A DNA stretch of 64,000 nt. It comes from Calothrix sp. NIES-2100. GTDB taxonomy: Bacteria > Cyanobacteriota > Cyanobacteriia > Cyanobacteriales > Nostocaceae. Numbering within the stretch: the first letter of the stretch is position 1; each line of letters starts with the position of its first letter. Positions 16,367-23,811 of this stretch are shown here, in pieces. Where the stretch lies: positions 2,686,791 to 2,750,790 of the forward strand of contig NZ_AP018178.1 of the NCBI RefSeq assembly GCF_002368195.1, written 5' to 3'. The notes under the pieces were generated by a model, which saw only the letters and a list, made by a program, of their open reading frames with translations, searched no databases and was not told the origin of the DNA. A program made the position numbers and the translations under genes.

Positions 16367-17697
16367 TCAAGTTAAAGCTTCAGCCCAGATGTCAAGCGAC
16401 CTGGCGGCGTTGCGTCGGTGTCGTTGACGAACAGCTTTAACCAAGCCCATAGAACGTTGATGCTCTACTAGCCAAGGAATCAGTTGTAGTTGTGAATTGT
16501 GCGATCGCGCACGATGGAAAAAATACAAACTGCGGAACACCATTTCCACAGAAATTCGATCTATTGGCTGCTGTAGAGCGATGCCAAAGGCAAGCCGCTT
16601 CGCGTCTACGCAACATCAGCGCACAAATCATTGAGAACAGCATAGAAAATCCAAGTAGCATAAACTTGCATCTGCACACCATTAGTGCCGCCAACCCAGA
16701 GATAAGATAAACCTAACAACCGTTTTGTCAGTAAAAATGCATCTTCGATTTTCCAACGACGGCGATACAACTCACAAACCGACTGTGGTGAAAGCTGTTG
16801 CGGGTCAAGAACATTGGTCAAGTAATGGTACCAAGTTTTGCCCCAGAGTACTGACACTTGTCGCATCGGGTAGCGACAAGGATCAGTATGGTGAAGTCCC
16901 ATTTGAATAATTTCGTCTTTGTAGTGAGAACCATTTGAAAGTACACGCACTAGCCGATAGCGTATTTTCGCTTTTTGTCTAGTTAAAACATATTTTCCTT
17001 GCTCGGTCAGGGTATCAAACCACTCAAATCCATAGAAGCCCATATCTGTGATCAGTATTCCCCCGATGGGTAAACGCGCTGTTATTTCTGACCACCACTT
17101 TGTTTCATTACGTTTGGCATCGGCATCAAAAAATGCTGCCACTGGGCGATGAGTAAATGCTTCAACTACCATTAGCATCTTCCCCCCCAAGACTGAGCCT
17201 GTTTTTTGTTGCAGTTGTCCCAAATGTTTTTTGACTGCTTCTAGGGTTGATGCATCCGCAATCCATACAGCAGCGAACGATGATGCTACTGATGTCCACA
17301 TTGGTGGCACTTCCATCTGCTTATTCTTGGCTGCCAGACGCTCTATTACTTGTTCAAACAGCTTGATAAACAACTGAGCTGGTAAAGTCTCTAGGCGTTG
17401 AGATAGTGCTTGCCGACTCACCTGCATTGCCTCAACCCACATCAACCCTTCCACTTCCAGGCAGCGTAGCACATCTGTTAAATGCTGTACTTGTCTATAC
17501 ACTAGACTCAATACTATTGCTGCCATCACGGGTAGAGTCAGTACGCGATCGCGCAAGCTACGTTCTTTATCTTTAACATCTTTGAGATTGGCAAATGTCC
17601 CTGGAGTTAATAGCTCAATCAACCGTGATTCTATCTCCTCACTTGTTGGAGCAGGAGAAGTTGGGGTAAAAGTGGCGAGCGTGACATGAGCCGCCAC
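16367..17697 (-). pseudogene. IS4-type DDE transposase, frameshifted
   Basis: The GTG-started frame at 17697 runs 363 codons to a TAG at 16606; the missing C-terminal end continues in another frame to 16367. DDE aspartates are in WIADASTLEAV and ILITDMGFYGFEW, and the IS4 signature Y-2-R-3-E-6-K is perfect in YRRRWKIEDAFLLTK. The break is explained by 26 extra bases at 16583-16608. Removing them joins the frames into 434 residues reading LCADVA-IALQQPIDRISVE, with a HIP1 octamer restored at the joint. The enzyme is therefore complete except for this insertion. Confidence 0.85.
16583..16608. repeat. 26-bp mini-insertion within the transposase
   Basis: The insert (reverse strand TAGACGCGAAGCGGCTTGCC plus TTTGGC) brings an in-frame TAG and a +2 shift. 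The word GTAGACGCGCAGCGGCTTCCCG near 24421-24442 and AAGGGAGACGCGCAAGG near 56426 are relatives, so it belongs to a dispersed short-repeat family of this genome. Confidence 0.65.
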
Positions 17698-17904
17698 GTA
17701 AACTCTGAAAGCCTTGCTACAAAAGGATTGCAGAAATAAAATTGCTCTCTGACCCGAAAATCGCTAAAAAAGCTTGTTTTGACTGTGCCAATTGAAGCTT
17801 AAGCTATTTGGTACTGCATTTGGTAACGTAGCCATAAGGTTTTCAGGCTGTAAAATTCAGTAGGGTTTAAATGGTACAGCCTTTAATGTTTACCAAGTTA
17901 GTCA

Positions 17905-18017
17905 AAATCTCAATTTTAGGGTAAAAGTCAAAAAATTTTTCTGAAACTCTCTTGGAACATGGGTTTCAGCAGTCGCATGGCGGCTCGTGTCACGCTTGCT
18001 ACTTTTGCCCCAAGGTA
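17905..18017 (+). mobile_element. 5' remnant of a second, related IS in opposite orientation
   Basis: On the forward strand ATGGCGGCTCGTGTCACGCT at 17976 encodes MAARVTLATFAPR, nearly identical to the start of the neighbouring transposase (MAAHVTLATFTPT). Similarity continues upstream (AATTTTAGGGT and TTTCAG matching CGATTTTCGGGT and TTTCAG of the other copy). The copy stops abruptly where the MITE begins. Only about 12 codons survive. Confidence 0.7.
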
Positions 18018-18118
18018 ATACCAATTTGAAAAAAGAATGCGACAGATGGTAGGGGCACGGCAGTGCCGTGCCCTCTAGAATATATTGATGTGTCGCAAAC
18101 ATTATTTGAATTGGTATA
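18018..18118. mobile_element. MITE-like element, about 100 bp
   Basis: Terminal inverted repeats ATACCAATTTGAA (left) and TTTGAATTGGTAT (right), with inner complementary parts ATGCGACA and TGTCGCA, surround the palindrome GGGGCACGGCAGTGCCGTGC. No coding capacity. Related TATACCAATT ends occur near 4038 and 24303. It separates the IS remnant from the parA fragment. Confidence 0.7.
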
Positions 18119-18187
18119 ATCTCACTTTTTAATCAAGCAGGTGGTGTCGCTAAAACAACAACGCAAAATTTGACTATCACTTGTTAA
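18116..18187 (+). pseudogene. Start fragment of a parA-type ATPase gene
   Basis: Reads IISLFNQAGGVAKTTTQNLT before a stop. This is the very N-terminus of a plasmid-type ParA with its deviant Walker A box (GGVAKTTT). The start codon side is replaced by the MITE end and everything after the first strand and P-loop is gone. Confidence 0.7.
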
Positions 18188-18188
18188 C

Positions 18189-18311
18189 ATTAAAGTATTT
18201 GGTGATTTGACCGAAGAAGATGTAGCTTCAGTAGTAGACAAAGCTAAAGGAGCAGAGCCCCCAGCCAAACAGTGGACTGAATGCGCAAGAAATAGGTACA
18301 GTACCTATTAA
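18189..18311 (+). pseudogene. Second decayed frame next to the parA fragment
   Basis: An open stretch without start codon encodes IKVFGDLTEEDVASVVDKAK, GAEPPAKQWTECARNRYSTY. Its composition looks protein-like and its position right behind the parA fragment suggests a partner gene or a deleted parA/parB region, but I cannot assign a family. Confidence 0.3.
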
Positions 18312-18342
18312 ATAGGTACTGGCAAACTATTTAGTACCTATT
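18291..18342. repeat. Four TAGGTAC half-sites in two inverted pairs
   Basis: AATAGGTACAGTACCTATT followed by AATAGGTACT and, 12 nt later, AGTACCTATTT. Such clustered inverted half-sites look like an operator or partition site left from the parA unit; they now abut the amylase stop codon and may also act as its transcript end. Confidence 0.5.
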
Positions 18343-20234
18343 TAACTCGCCCAAATATCCCGCCATTTCACCGTACCTTTATCCGCTAAAATCCAGCGAC
18401 GGCTAACGAGATTTTCCCGCAGGGCTGGTTGATTTTGCCGCCAGAGAGCATATTTATAGGATATTGCTTTCCCCGCGCTTTCATTAAATGGTATTTCCCC
18501 AAACCAAGTATTTTCATTGATATATTCTAAAGCGTAAGCTTTGCTAATATCCCAATTGCCCAATTCTGGACAATCACCTATTACCACAACTGTATCACCA
18601 GGTTGAGTCCTCAACCCATTTACCTGTGCCCGCACAATAGTTGTTCCTTTGACTCGCTCACCCAAATAACTCAGTACAATTATTTCTTTGGGTGCTAGCT
18701 TTAATCCTAAAATTTTGCCATTTTTAACTTCGATTTGGCGCTGTGTTACTATACAGTTATATTCTCCATCTTCTAATTCGGTATTTTCCACATTAATAGT
18801 AATTGCATCTCCTTTATTGATCGCCACAAAACAGCGATAATCTCGATAACTGCGGAGATAACAATAGACATCAGGTGTAATATATTTTTGTTTCTGACTT
18901 CCCAGGGAAACCGCAGGATTTAAGCGCCGCAATTTCGATAATAATTGGATATCTTGATAAAGCTGGGAATCTGTGTCCCATTTCTCCATGATCGGACGAT
19001 TATAAGGATCATTGCCACCATTAGTATCATTATGGAGATATTGCTCTGTCCCATAATAAATACAAGGAATTCCCCGACTAGTGATAATCAAAGCCATCGC
19101 CAATCGCAGCAGTTGCGGATCGGAATTTAAGCTTTGAAATCGCGGCATATCATGATTATCAATAAAGGTAATCAATTCTGTCGCCGTATTGTAAAGATAA
19201 TCCAGATTGAAAACATCTTGAATTAAATGAAATCCTCCCGCTGCATTTTGGGCTATAGCTTGGCGAATTCCCTCACACAAACCAAAGTCTAAAATTGACA
19301 TTCCCGATTCATTGGCAAATTTGATTGAACTGCTTTTTTTGGGATTGCTAAAACCCCATTCGCCAAAGATGAATACAGAAGGTTTATGAGTTTGAATATC
19401 GCTATTAAATTCTTGCCAAAACCAAATAGGCATGTGCTTTACTGTATCAACTCGTAAAGCATCGACTCCTTTATCTAACCATTGCTTAATTGCGGTTTTA
19501 ATATAATTGCGGTAATCAGGATTACTTTCATTAAAAGTCGCTAATCCTGCCATTTCATAATAGAGTAATTGATATTCATCTTCCCAATCCGTGATTTCGG
19601 GATTATGGTGATACCAATGATTGATATCATTGTAATAATCGGCAATTAACACGCCATCTTCGTAAAGTTTACCTTTTTCCCCGTTAACATCAGGGCTGCT
19701 GTGATTACACACAATATCTAAAATCAGCTTCATGCCGCGCTCATGTAAGCCAGAAATTAATTTATCTAATGTGCTACTTTTAAATAAAGAATTTTCTTCA
19801 TGGGGCGCTAAAAATCGGGGATTAATCCGTTTAAAATCTTTTGTCCAGTAGCCATGCATCGCCGCATTCTCAAATTGTAATGCTTCTACTTGTTCAAATA
19901 AAGGAGAAATCCAGATGGCTGTAACTCCAAGATTTTTGAGATAATCTAGTTTGTCAATAATTCCTTGTAAATCCCCACCCCAATATTTACCCCACTTTTG
20001 CTTAGTGGGATCGTAAAGTTCAGGATGAGCGCCGGGATTATTGCTGGGATCTCCATCATGAAAACGGTCTACAATGATGAAGTAAATTGTTTCTTGGCGA
20101 AATTCAATTGCTCTGGTAAAGAGAAACTCAAAATCCGATACCGTTTCTGATGCAACTGTATCTGTATGAAAGCCAGCAGCAGCTTTAGTAGCTTGAGCTT
20201 CAACATCAGAATGGGATGAAGAAATTTGCACCAT
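18342..20234 (-). CDS. GH13 alpha-amylase with C-terminal starch-binding domain
   Basis: A 630-residue glucan-degrading enzyme. The (beta/alpha)8 domain spans about 50-500 with the four GH13 regions: DIVCNHSS, GVDALRVDTVKHM (nucleophile Asp), FIFGEWG (acid/base Glu) and TFIDNHDMPRF. QNAAGGFHLI and GTEQYLHNDTNGGNDPYNRP resemble cyclodextrin glucanotransferases and maltogenic amylases. A CBM20-like domain fills the last about 100 residues (VVVIGDCPELGNWD). No signal peptide, so it probably acts on glycogen in the cytoplasm. I start at the ATG at 20234; the longer frame to 20312 begins with TTG and lacks a binding site. Monocistronic. Confidence 0.88.
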   Translation of the reverse strand: MVQISSSHSDVEAQATKAAAGFHTDTVASETVSDFEFLFTRAIEFRQETIYFIIVDRFHDGDPSNNPGAHPELYDPTKQKWGKYWGGDLQGIIDKLDYLKNLGVTAIWISPLFEQVEALQFENAAMHGYWTKDFKRINPRFLAPHEENSLFKSSTLDKLISGLHERGMKLILDIVCNHSSPDVNGEKGKLYEDGVLIADYYNDINHWYHHNPEITDWEDEYQLLYYEMAGLATFNESNPDYRNYIKTAIKQWLDKGVDALRVDTVKHMPIWFWQEFNSDIQTHKPSVFIFGEWGFSNPKKSSSIKFANESGMSILDFGLCEGIRQAIAQNAAGGFHLIQDVFNLDYLYNTATELITFIDNHDMPRFQSLNSDPQLLRLAMALIITSRGIPCIYYGTEQYLHNDTNGGNDPYNRPIMEKWDTDSQLYQDIQLLSKLRRLNPAVSLGSQKQKYITPDVYCYLRSYRDYRCFVAINKGDAITINVENTELEDGEYNCIVTQRQIEVKNGKILGLKLAPKEIIVLSYLGERVKGTTIVRAQVNGLRTQPGDTVVVIGDCPELGNWDISKAYALEYINENTWFGEIPFNESAGKAISYKYALWRQNQPALRENLVSRRWILADKGTVKWRDIWAS

Positions 20235-20489
20235 AATTTTATTAAAAAAAGCTAAAGGTTTGATGTACTCTACTGAACTTAGGCTTAGGTAGCCAAAATT
20301 TCTCTCAAACAAATTTTACATGGCAGTGAGTATTTTGAGCTAGCCATGAGTATGTTAACGCAGAGTGCGATCGCACCAGTAAAAACCTATTTTATAAGCT
20401 GACTATTAAATGATAGGGATGAGTAAAAGTTAAAGGGCGATCGCCACCGGAGAGTAAAATCAGCGATCACCCTTAACACAGTTATCTCC

Positions 20490-21002
20490 CTATCTCTCCA
20501 TCTGTCCACTTCTCCAGCGATTTAGCGCTCGTAAATATGCTGTAACTGGAATTTGATAAACTTCAATAACAATCCAAAGAATAATTGCTAAATGTAACAA
20601 AAAAGTTAATATAGTCCAGAGATATGGTAACCAGGTAATAAATTGATGTGGAGTTGGCGGAAAATTGTAAGCGACAATACCAATCAAAGTTGTGGGTAAA
20701 AGTATAAAAGCAATGGCGGCTAAACCATAGCCCCAACCAAGTTCCACACCTTCTAACTGCGCTTCTGTCCAGCTAAAACCATTCCAACGCCAAATTAGGG
20801 GAGGTTGGCGGGAAGGCATTTTGATTTGCTGTTGTTCTACATTAACGGTAAAAATCTCTTGGCAGAAGTCACAAGCCATAGCTTCCATTAATGGCATATG
20901 AGTAATCTTACCAACACGACAAACCGGGCAAGGATAAACTCCGTGATAATCGAAAGATGTAGCTAAAATTTTGGAGCTTGGCATCATAATACTTAGTGGC
21001 AT
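20490..21002 (-). CDS. Zinc-ribbon membrane protein, 170 residues, unknown function
   Basis: The N-terminal half has a four-cysteine ribbon, CPVC (about 24-27) and CDFC (about 45-48), with a short basic stretch after it. The C-terminal half has two membrane helices (WGYGLAAIAFILLPTTLIGI and a second ending in WIVIEVYQIP) and a short basic tail. It therefore sits in the membrane with a cytoplasmic metal-binding domain. Length and layout suggest a conserved cyanobacterial protein, but I do not know its role. The start could be either of two methionines near the N-terminus (21002 or 20987). Divergent from the DAHP synthase leader. Confidence 0.65.
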   Translation of the reverse strand: MPLSIMMPSSKILATSFDYHGVYPCPVCRVGKITHMPLMEAMACDFCQEIFTVNVEQQQIKMPSRQPPLIWRWNGFSWTEAQLEGVELGWGYGLAAIAFILLPTTLIGIVAYNFPPTPHQFITWLPYLWTILTFLLHLAIILWIVIEVYQIPVTAYLRALNRWRSGQMER

Positions 21003-21142
21003 TAATAAGGTGATTGGGTCTGTGCGGAATTTGACGAGAATAGTGTATTGTCAGATTTTTGACAGTTCATCAACTCCAGTCACCCATGACCCAAATATAG
21101 TTGTAATGTCAAGTTAACCCTTTTTTGGCAGATGTGGAGGTA

Positions 21143-21171
21143 TTGACGCGACCAAGTGCGTCTGTTATGGT
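21143..21171 (+). promoter_or_regulatory. Candidate promoter of the DAHP synthase leader
   Basis: TTGACG at 21143-21148, 17 nt, TATGGT at 21166-21171. A start near 21178 would give a leader of about 350 nt containing both leader peptides and both attenuators. Confidence 0.5.
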
Positions 21172-21221
21172 GAACTATATATAAGGTTTACATGAAAATT
21201 ATCTAGTTGCGTACCCTAACA

Positions 21222-21278
21222 ATGTTCCACAGCAAATCTTACTTTTATTTTTGGTATAAGGCGGTTCACCGGCGGTGA
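21222..21278 (+). CDS. Aromatic leader peptide 1
   Basis: Eighteen codons, MFHSKSYFYFWYKAVHRR, with six aromatic residues in a row of codons (TAC TTT TAT TTT TGG TAT, 21240-21257). The stop codon lies inside the 5' arm region of the following hairpin. This is the design of an amino-acid-sensing leader: a ribosome short of charged Phe, Tyr or Trp tRNA would stall just before the hairpin. The ATG lacks a clear Shine-Dalgarno, which is common for weakly translated leaders but reduces certainty. Confidence 0.65.
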   Translation: MFHSKSYFYFWYKAVHRR

Positions 21279-21342
21279 ATTCAGTTTCCTAATGGAAACC
21301 GCCAGGTGAACCGCAGAGCAAACTCTGCGGTTTTTGTTTTTT
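21261..21342 (+). promoter_or_regulatory. Attenuator 1: antiterminator and terminator hairpins
   Basis: GCGGTTCACC (21261-21270, inside the leader peptide gene) pairs perfectly with GGTGAACCGC (21305-21314), with further inner pairs GTTTCC/GGAAAC. The end of that arm, CCGC, is also the start of the terminator stem CCGCAGAG-CAAA-CTCTGCGG (21311-21330), followed by TTTTTGTTTTTT. The two structures exclude each other: a ribosome that reaches the stop codon would cover the first arm and let the terminator form. Confidence 0.7.
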
Positions 21343-21359
21343 AGGAGCATTTCATCGTC

Positions 21360-21422
21360 ATGATCTATTTCGGTAGTTGGTTTTACGGTTTTTATTTTTG
21401 GCCCAGAGCAAGTTCCGGGTAG
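21360..21422 (+). CDS. Aromatic leader peptide 2
   Basis: Twenty codons, MIYFGSWFYGFYFWPRASSG. Nine residues are aromatic: Tyr and Phe at 3-4, Trp-Phe-Tyr at 7-9, Phe-Tyr-Phe-Trp at 11-14. AGGAG at 21343-21347 lies 12 nt before the ATG, a little far but usable. The last codons (AGT TCC GGG) form the 5' arm of the antiterminator. All three aromatic amino acids are sensed, which fits a gene for the first common step of the pathway. Confidence 0.8.
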   Translation: MIYFGSWFYGFYFWPRASSG

Positions 21423-21485
21423 ATAGCGTCATGTCGATGATTCAGAACGCGCCCGGAACTCTCAAGATGAGATTCCGGGCTTTTT
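21411..21485 (+). promoter_or_regulatory. Attenuator 2: antiterminator and terminator hairpins
   Basis: AGTTCCGGG (21411-21419) pairs with CCCGGAACT (21452-21460). That arm alternatively pairs onward: GCCCGGAA-C-TCTCA, loop AGA, TGAGATTCCGGGC (21451-21480), 13 base pairs with one bulge, then TTTTT. A ribosome at the leader stop masks the first arm and favours termination; a stalled ribosome upstream leaves it free and favours readthrough into the gene at 21532. Confidence 0.82.
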
Positions 21486-21531
21486 CATTCTCAACCTCAC
21501 CCTCATAACTTCAAACAAGGAGAATTTCCCA

Positions 21532-22404
21532 ATGATTAATGCTAAACTCGCCGCCCAATCCCATCCTAGCCAGCAAACAATTGTCAAACTCACAGAAACA
21601 GTCAGCTTTGGGGGAGAAGAAATTGTGATTATCGGTGGCCCCTGTACGGTGGAAAGTTTAGAGCAAATGGAGACTGTGGCGCAAAATTTAGCTGTTGCAC
21701 CTGTACAAGCCTTGCGTGGCGGTGTCTACAAACCGCGCACATCACCTTACGCTTTCCAAGGTATGGGAGAAGACGGACTAGAAATTTTGACAACAGTGCG
21801 ATCGCGCTATAATATACCAGTTGTCACTGAAGTCATGTCAATTTCTCAAATTAACATGGTCGCCGCCCACGCTGATATGTTGCAAATTGGTAGTCGTAAT
21901 ATGCAAAACTTCGACCTACTCAAAGCTTTAGGAGAAGTGAATAAGCCCATACTACTCAAGCGCGGACTAGCGGCGACAATTGAAGAATTCGTCATGGCAG
22001 CTGAATATATTTTGAGCCACGGCAATCCTCATGTGGTACTCTGCGAGAGAGGTATCCGCAGCTTTGATAATTACACCCGCAACGTCCTGGATTTAGGAGC
22101 AGTAGCAGCTCTCAAGCAAATTACTCATCTACCTGTGATTGTAGATCCATCCCATGCCGTCGGTAAACGAGAATTAGTTGCACCTATGGCTAGGGCTGCT
22201 GTTGCTTGTGGCGCAGATGGCTTAATTATTGAGTGTCACCCAGAACCAGAAAAATCTGTTTCCGATGCACGTCAAGCACTATCTTTGTCAGATATGGTGA
22301 ATTTGGTTGCTAGTTTAAAACCTATAGCTACAGCAGTTGGGCGGAATATTTCCGAATCAATCGGGGTGGATTTAAAATCTGCCCCGATTTTTTGTGCTGC
22401 TTAA
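21532..22404 (+). CDS. aroF: 3-deoxy-7-phosphoheptulonate (DAHP) synthase, KDPS-like type
   Basis: A 290-residue enzyme that joins phosphoenolpyruvate and erythrose 4-phosphate in the first step of the shikimate pathway. Motifs in order: IIGGPCTVES, LRGGVYKPRTSPYAFQG, QIGSRNMQNFDLL, ILLKRGL, VVLCERGIRSFDNYTRN, VIVDPSHAVGKRE and ADGLIIECHPEPEKSVSDAR, including the metal ligands Cys (in GGPC), His, Glu and Asp. It is the short type Ibeta form, with neither an ACT/ferredoxin-like nor a chorismate mutase regulatory domain; feedback control may rest on the tandem aromatic attenuators upstream. AAGGAG precedes the ATG. A terminator follows at 22440. Confidence 0.93.
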   Translation: MINAKLAAQSHPSQQTIVKLTETVSFGGEEIVIIGGPCTVESLEQMETVAQNLAVAPVQALRGGVYKPRTSPYAFQGMGEDGLEILTTVRSRYNIPVVTEVMSISQINMVAAHADMLQIGSRNMQNFDLLKALGEVNKPILLKRGLAATIEEFVMAAEYILSHGNPHVVLCERGIRSFDNYTRNVLDLGAVAALKQITHLPVIVDPSHAVGKRELVAPMARAAVACGADGLIIECHPEPEKSVSDARQALSLSDMVNLVASLKPIATAVGRNISESIGVDLKSAPIFCAA

Positions 22405-22439
22405 ATTATCCTTCCAGGGGATGCCTCAAGTATTAATTT

Positions 22440-22486
22440 AGAGACAGGCTGATCAATGTATTGTGCGATCGCCTGTCTCTATTTAA
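22440..22486 (+). terminator. Terminator after the DAHP synthase gene
   Basis: AGAGACAGGC (22440-22449) pairs with GCCTGTCTCT (22471-22480), then ATTTAATG. A HIP1 site lies in the loop side. Confidence 0.6.
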
Positions 22487-23157
22487 TGTTCCCCTAATTT
22501 GCATTCAAAAGCACAGTTATTTGTTTTCCGCCTAGTACAGGACAAGAGTTTATTTCATCACTAATTCTTAATTTTGTTTTTTGATTTTTAATTGTTCGTT
22601 CATCGTTGGCTGTAGTTTAGCGAATGATTAAATTTTGTTGTTAAATTCCGGATAACCGCTCAGGAATTAGAAACATATTGATCAAGCAAATATAATGATA
22701 TATAGGCAACAGATTTAAGTACATTTATTCAAGATGGTGATGTTTGAACTGTGCTATAAAAAAGTGTAACGTCAGTACTAGGATTGAACAAGTTAAAAAT
22801 GTCATCTACCTATTAGACGATATTTATACTGTGGTCAGATGAAATGATTAGTTAAGAATTTTTTAATGAAACAAAAATGATGCTGAAACCCTACGTAGTA
22901 TAGAGGTTGTCACTACTTTAAATAAAGTTAATAATTAAATGTAATGTTTTCATAAAAGCTTTATGTTATTTCAGCATCAATACGTAAATAATGGAGATGT
23001 ATCTGCAACACTTAGGTAAACTTATCCATGTAATTGCTAGTAACAGCATATACAATGAAGGAAATCAATGTTTACCAACTCTACAGCAACTTAATGTTTG
23101 CAGATGGAGGAAAGTTTGCAGAACACACCAAACCAATAATTCTCAATGGAGAAAATC
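22487..23157. other. Intergenic region, no gene seen
   Basis: About 670 bp of AT-rich sequence without a credible frame. It must hold the promoter of the PEP-CTERM gene; the close upstream GGAG of that gene is at its right edge. Confidence 0.4.
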
Positions 23158-23811
23158 ATGAATTTTAAAACAATAAGCATTGGAATTGCTTTGACTTGTG
23201 GCACATTCGCTGTAGGTAGCAGCCTAGCACCTGCTCAAGCAGCTTCAATAAATGGAATCCTCAATATTTCTGGCGCAGGTTCATTTGTTAATGGGCCTGA
23301 AAAAACACCGTTAGCTAATGACACAATAAAATTTGATCCTACCGATTCCAAAGTTACAAATTCATCAACAGGGACTTTCGCCAGTTACATCGGGCAAAAT
23401 GTCATCATATCTGATATTGCTCTAGCTTTAAAAAGCTTTACCTCAACCTCAACAGGATCAGAAGCCAATTACTCAGGGACTGCAAGTAACGCATTCTTGA
23501 AATTTAGTGATGGGCTGGTATTTAACGTAAACAACCCATTTGATGTTACTAAAAAATCCATTAACAAGACTGCCATAGGTGTCATTGAACAATTCACTGG
23601 AACTTTTGTCAAAAATGGCTCAGTTAAAGGGGATGGAGTTATTACTCTCAACCAATTCCGCAAAAACGGATCTTTCTCAATGACTCTTGATGCACAAGAA
23701 GTACCAGAACCTTTAACCATCTTAGGCTCGATCACAGCTTTAGGAATGGGAGCAGCTTTGCGGAAGAAACAAGCAGCCCAAAAGCTAGCTAAACAAAAGG
23801 TTACAGCCTAA
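23158..23811 (+). CDS. Exported PEP-CTERM sorting-domain protein
   Basis: A 217-residue protein. Signal peptide MNFKTISIGIALTCGTFAVG, cleaved probably after PAQA (residues about 28-31). The middle, about 150 residues, is rich in Ser, Thr, Asn and Gly and looks like a beta-sandwich. The C-terminus has VPEPLTILGS, a hydrophobic helix and a basic tail (ALRKKQAAQK), the PEP-CTERM signal used by exosortase-type sorting. It is probably processed and released or attached to the cell surface matrix. The start at 23158 is preferred over the ATG at 23146 because GGAG lies 7 nt before it. No exosortase gene is in the window. Confidence 0.85.
   Translation: MNFKTISIGIALTCGTFAVGSSLAPAQAASINGILNISGAGSFVNGPEKTPLANDTIKFDPTDSKVTNSSTGTFASYIGQNVIISDIALALKSFTSTSTGSEANYSGTASNAFLKFSDGLVFNVNNPFDVTKKSINKTAIGVIEQFTGTFVKNGSVKGDGVITLNQFRKNGSFSMTLDAQEVPEPLTILGSITALGMGAALRKKQAAQKLAKQKVTA

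Larger units (their letters stand above)
16350..17800 (-). mobile_element. IS4-family insertion sequence, inactivated
   Basis: The element carries one transposase gene (16367-17697). Its ends are approximate: ATTGGTGTCAAGTTAAAGC near 16358 on the left partly matches the inverted GCTTGTTTTGACTGTGCCAAT near 17779 on the right, but I cannot fix exact termini or a target duplication. The 5' outer part is matched by a second, opposite remnant at 17905-18017. Confidence 0.7.

Noticed and set aside
17902..18102. 66-codon reverse frame
   Set aside because: It is antisense to the IS remnant and the MITE; the apparent protein is repeat sequence.
21222..21485. Leader considered as a riboswitch or T-box
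   Set aside because: Aromatic-rich short ORFs ending inside the antiterminator arms explain the hairpins better; no T-box core or known aptamer was seen.
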